Origin: Desulfuromonadaceae bacterium GWC2_58_13
GTDB taxonomy: Bacteria; Desulfobacterota; Desulfuromonadia; Desulfuromonadales; Trichloromonadaceae
Direction of reading: 5' to 3'
Assembly: GCA_001825565.1 (NCBI GenBank)
Contig: MHXM01000026.1
Span: forward strand, 13,771-42,170
Length of the DNA stretch: 28,400 nucleotides
Shown: one piece after another, positions 22,606-28,400 of the stretch
Layout of the letters: every line of letters starts with the position of its first letter
How positions within the stretch are numbered: the first letter of the stretch is position 1
Made by a program: the position numbers and the translations under genes
The notes under the pieces: model-generated
Database searches by the model: none
What the model saw: the letters and a program-made list of their open reading frames with translations, nothing else
What the model was told of the DNA's origin: nothing

Positions 22606-24630
22606 TTGTCTCAAGTCATTTTTTCCAGCTGGGGAAGAAAAGTTGTAGATAATCGCCAGGGCGGCACCGCCGAAGCCGAGGGCGCATATCAGAAAATGCC
22701 GGTCACCTTCGACGGCAGTCGTTCCTGGGGCGCTTTCATGGGATGGGATGGAATCATCGTTACCGATCCCAAGGTCGACGTGGTGGCCATGGCTGCCGAG
22801 TACGCCAAACGGGTGCAGGAAAATTACTGCTGCGCCAAATGCACTCCGGGCAAACGCGGTACCCGGGTCATGCAGGACACCTTGGCCCGAATTCTTTCCG
22901 GCCACGGCGAAGAAGGCGACTTGGCGACCATCGAAAGCATCGGCGACCTGATGCAGAACTGCAAATGCACCCTGTGCATGACCTCTGCGGTGCCGGTGAT
23001 CGATACCATCAAGCATTACCGCAACGAGTATCTCTCCTATATTCGTGGTGAGCGGAAGCCCAATTCCGAGTCCAGGTATGTGGATAAGCTGACCGCACCC
23101 TGCCAGGATCGCTGTCCGGCACATATCGACATCCCCAAATATGTGGAAGAGATCAAGGATTTCCGCAACGAGGATGCGCTGGCAACCGTCCGCGAAAACA
23201 TGCCCCTGCCGTCGGTGTGCGGCCGGGTCTGCCCCCACCCCTGCGAATCGGCTTGCCGGCGTAAGAACGTCGACGAGGCGGTAAGCATCATGGTGCTCAA
23301 GCGGACTGCCTCGGATTACGAGTGGAAGCATCATCATAATCCGCCGATGAAGCCGAAACCACGCAAGAGCAAAACCGTGGCCGTGGTCGGCGCCGGTCCT
23401 GCCGGCTTGGCGGCCGCCTATTACCTTGCCCTCGAAGGCTACCCCGTGACCATTTACGAGGCTTTGCCCGAAGGCTTTGGCGGCGGCATGATCGCCGTTG
23501 GCATCCCGGCTTACCGCATGCCCCGCCACATTCTCCAGCGCGACATCGATATTATCAGCGCCTTGGGGGTCGAGATCATCTACGGCAAGCGGGTTGGCAA
23601 GGATATTACCCTGCTCGAGCTGAAAGAAAAGTACGATGCCGTATTCCTGGCTCCCGGCGCCCACCGGTCCAAACCGATGGGTGTCGAAGGTGAAGACAAG
23701 GGATACAAGGGGTTCCTCCCCGGCGGGATCGATTTTCTCCGCGAAGCCTACATGGGCAAACCGACCGGCATGGGCAAAAAGGTTGTCGTGGTCGGAGGCG
23801 GCAACACGGCCATCGACTGTGTCCGGGTAGCCCTTCGCGAAGGGGCCGAAGAATCGGTTCTTTTATATCGGCGTTCGCGCAAGGAAATGCCAGCCGATGT
23901 CTGGGAAGTCGACGGAGCCGACGAAGAAGGTGTCAGGTTCGAGTTCCTGGTCCTGCCGACCAAAATCATTGTCGATAAAAAGGATCAGGTCACCGGCGTT
24001 GAATGCGTACGCATGGAGCTCGGCGAGCCGGACGCCTCGGGACGCCGTCGTCCGCAGCCGGTGGAAGGAAGCGAGTTCATCGTTGAGTGCGATACCGTTA
24101 TCCCGGCCATCGGCCAGGATCCCGACCTGTCCTTCATCCCGGAGAAGATCGGTATCGACATCACCAAGTGGAACACCGTGGTAACTAAGTCGCTTCCCCT
24201 CAAAAACCCCAAGGGACGCGATCTCAACGACCCCATGGGCAACCCTCTGAGTCGGACCCTGATCACCGACCTTGACGGGGTGTTTGCCGGCGGCGACGCC
24301 GAAATCGGTCCGCTGACCGTGGTGGCCTGCGTCGGAAACGCTCATCGTGCCGCCCGGGTCATTCAGCGCTGGCTCGAAGAAGGCAAGGCGTACTTGAGCG
24401 ACGAAGAGATTCTGGAAGACATTCTGAGCCATGTCAGTGTCTATGATAAAAACGAGCAAGTGCCTTGGCTTGACTCGGTTGCTCGGGCGCATCAGGCTGA
24501 AATTCATGGCCGCGAGCGGGCCAGCCGCAAGAACTACTGTGAAGTTGAACTCGGCTTCACCGACAGTCAGGCGGTGCAGGAAGCGGAACGTTGCCTCCGC
24601 TGCTACCGCGTGGCGATGCTCGCTATGTAA
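22606..24630 (+). CDS. sfrB: SfrB-like NADPH-binding flavo-iron-sulfur subunit (glutamate synthase small-subunit type)
   Basis: A 674-residue cytoplasmic flavoprotein. The N-terminal part holds cysteines as in the last domain of NuoF (C75, C76, C79; C119, C121, C124). Next come the GltD-type Fe-S cysteines (CQDRCPAHIDIPKY, C166/C170; CGRVCPHPCESAC, C205-C217), the FAD fold GAGPAGLAAAYYL at 262 and the NADPH fold VVGGGNTAIDC at about 395-405, then GGDAEIGPLTVV. A final CLRC (C663, C666) ends the chain. Order and content match SfrB of the soluble NADPH-dependent Fe(III) reductase known from Geobacter, which in vivo may chiefly balance NADPH. The start is TTG at 22606, with AGGAGGT five bases upstream; the frame continues upstream without one. 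SfrA follows 98 bases later. Confidence 0.85.
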   Translation: MSQVIFSSWGRKVVDNRQGGTAEAEGAYQKMPVTFDGSRSWGAFMGWDGIIVTDPKVDVVAMAAEYAKRVQENYCCAKCTPGKRGTRVMQDTLARILSGHGEEGDLATIESIGDLMQNCKCTLCMTSAVPVIDTIKHYRNEYLSYIRGERKPNSESRYVDKLTAPCQDRCPAHIDIPKYVEEIKDFRNEDALATVRENMPLPSVCGRVCPHPCESACRRKNVDEAVSIMVLKRTASDYEWKHHHNPPMKPKPRKSKTVAVVGAGPAGLAAAYYLALEGYPVTIYEALPEGFGGGMIAVGIPAYRMPRHILQRDIDIISALGVEIIYGKRVGKDITLLELKEKYDAVFLAPGAHRSKPMGVEGEDKGYKGFLPGGIDFLREAYMGKPTGMGKKVVVVGGGNTAIDCVRVALREGAEESVLLYRRSRKEMPADVWEVDGADEEGVRFEFLVLPTKIIVDKKDQVTGVECVRMELGEPDASGRRRPQPVEGSEFIVECDTVIPAIGQDPDLSFIPEKIGIDITKWNTVVTKSLPLKNPKGRDLNDPMGNPLSRTLITDLDGVFAGGDAEIGPLTVVACVGNAHRAARVIQRWLEEGKAYLSDEEILEDILSHVSVYDKNEQVPWLDSVARAHQAEIHGRERASRKNYCEVELGFTDSQAVQEAERCLRCYRVAMLAM

Positions 24631-24728
24631 TTGAAACAAATCGTTATCAGGGTTCGAGGGGTTGGGGAACAGGTGTGAACCGTGCCCCGGCCCTTTCGTC
24701 TTTAGCCAGGCTTTGAGGTGAAAATCAT

Positions 24729-27275
24729 ATGGTCACTTTGACAATTGACGGCAAGACCGCTAGTGTCCCCGCGGGAACGACGATTCTGGAAGCTGCCCAG
24801 CAAGTGGGCGTGCGGATTCCGACGCTCTGCTGGCTGCAGAAAGTTTCTCCGACCGGCGCCTGCCGGATCTGCGTGGTGGAGGTTGAGGGCGTGGCCCGAC
24901 CGATGACCGCTTGCAACACCCCGGTCAAGGAAGGCATTGTTGTCACGACCCAATCGGAGAAGCTGTTTGCCATCCGTAAGCAGGTCGTGGAACTTCTGCT
25001 GGTCAACCATCCCCTCGACTGCCCGGTTTGCGACGCCGCCGGCGAGTGTGACCTGCAAAACATCTGCTACGAATTCAATGTCACCCAGCAGCCCTTCGAG
25101 GCCGAAGACGTCAATCCCCCGGTCATCAACGGTTGGCCACTGATCCAGCAGGTTCCCTCCCGTTGTGTGCTTTGTGAAAAGTGCGTCAAGGTCTGTCATG
25201 AAACGGTCGGCTCCAGTGCCCTGTTCGTCAACGAAAAAGGGGATAAAAGCTTCATCGACAAGCACCTTGAACTGTGCGAATTTTGCGGCAACTGCGTTTC
25301 GGTTTGCCCCACCGGCACCATGATTTCCAAGACCTTCAAGTTCAAGGCTCGTCCGTGGGAACTGACCAAGGTGCCGTCGGTCTGCACCTATTGTCCCAGC
25401 CACTGCCAGGTGGATGTCAATGTCAAGAACGGTAAAGTGGTGCGGATGACCTCTGAAGAGGGGTCCACCGTCAATGACGGCAACCTCTGCATCGGCGGCT
25501 TTTTCGGCCATGGCTACGTCGACTCGACCAAGCGACTCACCCAGCCTCTGGTCAAGTCGGTTGCGGCCGGTTGGGATGAAGCGCTCACCCTGGTTGCCGA
25601 CAAGATCCGTGAGGCTGGACCTTCGGCCGTGGCCGCGCTTGGCTCTCCGCGACTGAGCAACGAAGAAAATTACCTGCTGCAGAAGTTGTTCCGGGTTGCG
25701 GTTGGCACCAACAATATCGATAGCGAAGCCCGCTTCGGCGCTTTGCGCGCACTCGGTGTCCTGAACGCTACGCTGGGCCTGGAAGGGGTCAGCAATTCCA
25801 TTGAGAGCATCGGGAACGCCGATGCCGTACTGGTGTTCGGTGCCGATGTCACTGCTGAAGTTCCCGCCCTCGACTGGCAAATTGAAAAGGCCTGTCGCAA
25901 GCAGAACGGCAAGCTGGTCATTGCCAACATGCGTCAGGTGAAATTGACCCGCTACGCCAATACTCACCTCAATTACAAACCCGGCTCCGAAGTGGCCCTG
26001 GCCGGCGCCTTGGCGAAGATCATCATCGACAAGGGACTGGCCAAGGAGGCCTATCTGGCCAAATACGTTAAAAATGCCGATCAAATCAAGCAACAGTTGA
26101 AGTCGGTGAGCCTGAAAAAAGCTGTGGAAGCGACCGGCGTCAGCGAAGCGCTGCTGGTCGAAGCCGCCGTCTATCTGGGCAATGCCAAGAACCTCGCTTT
26201 GATTTTCGGCGCCGATGTGTCTCGTAGCGAGGGGGCCGAAGACAAGGTGCTGGCCTTGGCCAATCTGGCTCTGTTGTGCGGCGCGATCGGCAGCGAGTCC
26301 GGTGGAATTTTCCCCATCGACGAAAAAGGCAATATGCAGGGCCTGCTCGATATGGGCGTCGCCGCCGATCTGCTCCCCGGATTGAAAAGCTTCTCCAAGT
26401 CCCGGACCGAGTTCGAAAAAGCCTGGAACGTGACGCTCCCCGCCAAGGGCCTGGATGCCCAGGGGATTCTCGAAGGGATCGAAAAAGGCGCCATCAAGGT
26501 GCTGTACCTGGCGGCGACCAATCCTGCGGTATCGTTTCCGGACAGCGGACGCTGGCGGAAGGCGCTCGACAAACTCGAGTTCCTGGTCGTGCAGGATATT
26601 CTGGCCTCCGACCTGACCGAAATGGCGGACGTGGTCTTGCCGGGTGCTTCCGATGTCGAGAAAAACGGCAGCGTGACCTCGCTCGATCACCAGCTCAGCA
26701 AACTCGGCAAGGCACGGAAGCCTGTCGGCGATGCCCGCGAAGATTTTGAAATTCTGGCTTCGCTTTACGGCAAGTTGGCACCCAAGGCCCCTCCGGTCGT
26801 GCTGGCTTCGGTGATTGCCGAAATCAAGCAACTGGTGCCGGCTTACGGGAAGTCGGAATGTTGCGGCGGGGCACAGTGTCGCCACGCTGTTCGTAGTCGG
26901 TTTGTTCCGGCCGTGAAAAGCATGGTTTTCTCCGAAATCAAAGCTTCGGCGGCGCCAGCCGCGGGCCTCAAGCTCCTCAGTGGCAAGATTCTTTTCCATT
27001 TCGGAACCACCTCGACTTTCGCCGAAGGCAATCTGGTGGTGGCGCCGGTCGCCTATGTGGAAATGAATCCTGCCGACGCCGAAGCTTGCGGGGTCAAGGA
27101 CGGCGACATGGTCAAGGTCACCTCGGCGATCGGTTCGGCCAAGGGCGCGGTCAAGGTCAGCAGCAAGACCCAGGCTGGCTTGATTTTCGCCCCCTACCAC
27201 TTTGCTGAAATGAACATTCAGCAGATCATCCCGGCGAAGAGCAATCTGGTAACCGTGCAGATCAGCAAGGCTTGA
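24729..27275 (+). CDS. sfrA: SfrA-like iron-sulfur subunit (NuoG/formate dehydrogenase alpha type)
   Basis: An 848-residue cytoplasmic electron-transfer protein. In order: a [2Fe-2S] site C34, C45, C48, C62 with NuoG spacing; a His-Cys3 cluster (HPLDCPVCDAAGEC); two [4Fe-4S] ferredoxin sites (C146, C149, C152, C156 and C183, C186, C189, C193); a further [4Fe-4S] site C219, C222, C226, C254; a molybdopterin-oxidoreductase-like body; and a C-terminal beta-barrel from about 750. Where formate dehydrogenases carry the metal-binding cysteine or selenocysteine, this protein reads EARFGAL, so catalysis at molybdenum is unlikely. It should pass electrons to or from SfrB. GAGGTGA precedes the ATG, and a very strong terminator follows. 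Confidence 0.87.
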   Translation: MVTLTIDGKTASVPAGTTILEAAQQVGVRIPTLCWLQKVSPTGACRICVVEVEGVARPMTACNTPVKEGIVVTTQSEKLFAIRKQVVELLLVNHPLDCPVCDAAGECDLQNICYEFNVTQQPFEAEDVNPPVINGWPLIQQVPSRCVLCEKCVKVCHETVGSSALFVNEKGDKSFIDKHLELCEFCGNCVSVCPTGTMISKTFKFKARPWELTKVPSVCTYCPSHCQVDVNVKNGKVVRMTSEEGSTVNDGNLCIGGFFGHGYVDSTKRLTQPLVKSVAAGWDEALTLVADKIREAGPSAVAALGSPRLSNEENYLLQKLFRVAVGTNNIDSEARFGALRALGVLNATLGLEGVSNSIESIGNADAVLVFGADVTAEVPALDWQIEKACRKQNGKLVIANMRQVKLTRYANTHLNYKPGSEVALAGALAKIIIDKGLAKEAYLAKYVKNADQIKQQLKSVSLKKAVEATGVSEALLVEAAVYLGNAKNLALIFGADVSRSEGAEDKVLALANLALLCGAIGSESGGIFPIDEKGNMQGLLDMGVAADLLPGLKSFSKSRTEFEKAWNVTLPAKGLDAQGILEGIEKGAIKVLYLAATNPAVSFPDSGRWRKALDKLEFLVVQDILASDLTEMADVVLPGASDVEKNGSVTSLDHQLSKLGKARKPVGDAREDFEILASLYGKLAPKAPPVVLASVIAEIKQLVPAYGKSECCGGAQCRHAVRSRFVPAVKSMVFSEIKASAAPAAGLKLLSGKILFHFGTTSTFAEGNLVVAPVAYVEMNPADAEACGVKDGDMVKVTSAIGSAKGAVKVSSKTQAGLIFAPYHFAEMNIQQIIPAKSNLVTVQISKA

Positions 27276-27302
27276 TGTCCTTAACCGATATGTTGTAAGC
27301 TC

Positions 27303-27345
27303 AAGGCGCCCCGGCGATAGCCGCCGGGGCGCCTTTTATTATTTC
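27303..27345 (+). terminator. Rho-independent terminator after sfrA
   Basis: Perfect 14-bp arms (AAGGCGCCCCGGCG at 27303-27316, complement at 27322-27335) with a 5-base loop, followed by a T-rich tail. The stop of sfrA lies 28 bases before. Confidence 0.96.
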
Positions 27346-27358
27346 GGGGGAGTGCCAT

Positions 27359-27670
27359 ATGAAAACCGAATTTCACGATTACCAGGACAAGGTGGCGTTT
27401 AACAAGGATAAAGCCGAAAAAATCACCTTGGTTGAAACGCCGCATTCCAGAACCACGCTCTGGTGCCTGCTCCCCGGCCAACACATCCATCCGCATGTCC
27501 ATGCCGGAGACCATATCTGGGTGATTCTTGAAGGAACTGGGATGTTTCTCGGCGATAATTCCCGCCAGATTGCCCCCGGAACGGTTTTAATTGCGCCGGA
27601 AGGGGTAAGCCACGGCATCGAGAATACCGGCAAAGAAGGCTTGGTGTTCGTCAGTATCTCGGCCGGTTAA
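27359..27670 (+). CDS. Small single-domain cupin protein
   Basis: A 103-residue cupin barrel. Motif 1 is visible as PGQHIHPHVHAGDHIWVILEG, with candidate metal ligands in the HIHPHVH run and the glutamate of LEG; motif 2 is PEGVSHGIENTG with its histidine. Cupins of this size bind a metal and small molecules, often sugars or organic acids; no reaction can be named. GGGGGAG stands six bases before the ATG. It lies between the sfrA terminator and a bidirectional terminator, so it is probably a one-gene unit, or is read by leakage from sfrBA. Confidence 0.85.
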   Translation: MKTEFHDYQDKVAFNKDKAEKITLVETPHSRTTLWCLLPGQHIHPHVHAGDHIWVILEGTGMFLGDNSRQIAPGTVLIAPEGVSHGIENTGKEGLVFVSISAG

Positions 27671-27686
27671 TAATTCCCATTGGTTA

Positions 27687-27726
27687 TAAACGACGAAAGC
27701 CCCTTTGTTGGGGCTTTCGTCGTTTA
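27687..27726. terminator. Bidirectional terminator between the cupin and DUF3422 genes
   Basis: Perfect 17-bp arms (27687-27703 and 27710-27726) around a TTTGTT loop. Each strand ends its stem with CGTTTA, giving a short T-run in both directions between two convergent genes. Confidence 0.88.
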
Positions 27727-27730
27727 ATGG

Positions 27731-28400
27731 CTATTCATTGGGCAGATGGTCGGTTTTGAGAGGGTCTTTGATCAGCCGATGCTTGATGTGCTGGGTCATC
27801 CACCAGACCAGAGCGACAACCGCCGGAACGGCAAAGGCCAGCACGACGTTCTTTTCCAGATGCCAGGTTTCCAGCGGCAGACCGCTCAACAAATAGCTGA
27901 CCAGGCCGACCATGTAATAGCTGATGGCGGCAACGGACAGACCTTCGACCGTTTCCTGCATGCGGAACTGGAGGTGGCTGCGGCGATCCATGGAGGCGAG
28001 CAGGCTTTTGTTCTGCTCCTGCATGGTCAGGTTGACCCGGGTTCGCAGCAGGTCGCCGGCCCGTTCGATACGCCGGGACAGGTCTTCGAGACGGTTCTGT
28101 ACCGATTCGCAGGTGCGCAGGGCCGGGACCAGGCGTCGGCTGAGAAATTCATTGACCGACATGTGCTCTTCGACCTCGACTTCACGAATATTCTGCAGCC
28201 GGCTGAGAACCAGATCGTGATAAGCGCGGGTGGCGGAAAAACGGTAATTGGTTTCACTCCGGTACGCTTCCAGGTGTGCGGCCAATTGGGACAGGCGGCG
28301 CAGCAGTTCCCGTTCTTCCCTGGTGCTGTCGAGAGTGGACAGGCTGGTGAGCATGGCGGAAAGTTGGTTGTCCATCTGGCTTAGTTCCGGCGCGATGCGC
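27731..28400 (-). CDS. DUF3422-family membrane protein, 3' part only (gene runs off the right edge)
   Basis: The visible 223 residues are the C-terminal part of a DUF3422 protein, a family usually about 420 residues long. The frame stays open to the window edge (residues RIAPELSQ precede the first in-window methionine at 28375), so that methionine is internal and the start is outside. Landmarks are YRFSATRAYHDLVLSRL, a coiled-coil-like region with RLEDLSRRIERAGDLLRTRV, then LLASMDRRSHLQFRMQETVE, and two C-terminal membrane segments (AAISYYMVGLVSYLLSG; NVVLAFAVPAVVALVWWM). The domain order suggests a cytoplasmic N-terminal part anchored by a C-terminal hairpin. Its function in bacteria is not established. 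Confidence 0.85.
   Translation of the reverse strand, partial: RIAPELSQMDNQLSAMLTSLSTLDSTREERELLRRLSQLAAHLEAYRSETNYRFSATRAYHDLVLSRLQNIREVEVEEHMSVNEFLSRRLVPALRTCESVQNRLEDLSRRIERAGDLLRTRVNLTMQEQNKSLLASMDRRSHLQFRMQETVEGLSVAAISYYMVGLVSYLLSGLPLETWHLEKNVVLAFAVPAVVALVWWMTQHIKHRLIKDPLKTDHLPNE

Noticed and set aside
24702..27200. 832-codon minus-strand open frame opposite sfrA
   Set aside because: It is a shadow of a well-supported gene with complete Fe-S motifs; long antisense frames are common in GC-rich DNA, and this one has no recognisable domain.

Overview
The window reads as a stretch of core chromosome from a GC-rich anaerobic bacterium of the Desulfuromonadales/Geobacter type. This is inferred from gene content, not from any database search. 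The main pointers are a secreted seven-heme c-type cytochrome, a heme-binding (CXXCH) membrane sensor, a PilZ and HD-GYP c-di-GMP pair, and an adjacent pair closely resembling SfrB/SfrA, the soluble NADPH-dependent Fe(III) reductase described in Geobacter. I see no phage, insertion sequence, CRISPR array, tRNA or rRNA.

Region 1 (1-5018, mostly minus strand): a multiheme cytochrome with its own terminator, followed upstream by a cluster in the transcription order radical SAM enzyme -> tandem hairpins and terminator -> 82-residue helix-turn-helix protein with a cysteine-rich tail -> 100-residue protein of unknown function -> macro-domain-like protein -> SlyD-type prolyl isomerase. The last four genes are packed with overlaps or very short gaps. 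This is the part of the window most likely to be an undescribed system.

Region 2 (5019-10298, plus): a membrane methyltransferase of the isoprenylcysteine/phospholipid type fused to a C-terminal soluble domain, then a PilZ protein with a large C-terminal GNAT-like region, then an HD-GYP phosphodiesterase with GAF, membrane and putative ligand-binding domains. The last two lie 14 bases apart and should make and read one c-di-GMP signal. A class I methyltransferase (minus) meets them tail to tail.

Region 3 (11108-18421, plus): a DEAD-box RNA helicase behind a long structured leader, then translation and protein-quality genes (def-fmt with overlapping start/stop, htpX, rsmB) separated by strong terminators, then rpe overlapping a CoA-pyrophosphatase-type Nudix gene. 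A near-perfect 27-bp dyad lies just upstream of rpe.

Region 4 (18479-22357): a heme c sensor with HAMP and PAS but no output domain, a bifunctional homocysteine methyltransferase/methylenetetrahydrofolate reductase, a glutaredoxin (minus) overlapping its 3' end, and a small lipoprotein.

Region 5 (22358-28400): sfrB-sfrA behind a promoter with two inverted GntR-like half-sites, a strong terminator, a small cupin, a bidirectional terminator, and the 3' part of a DUF3422 membrane protein that runs off the right edge.
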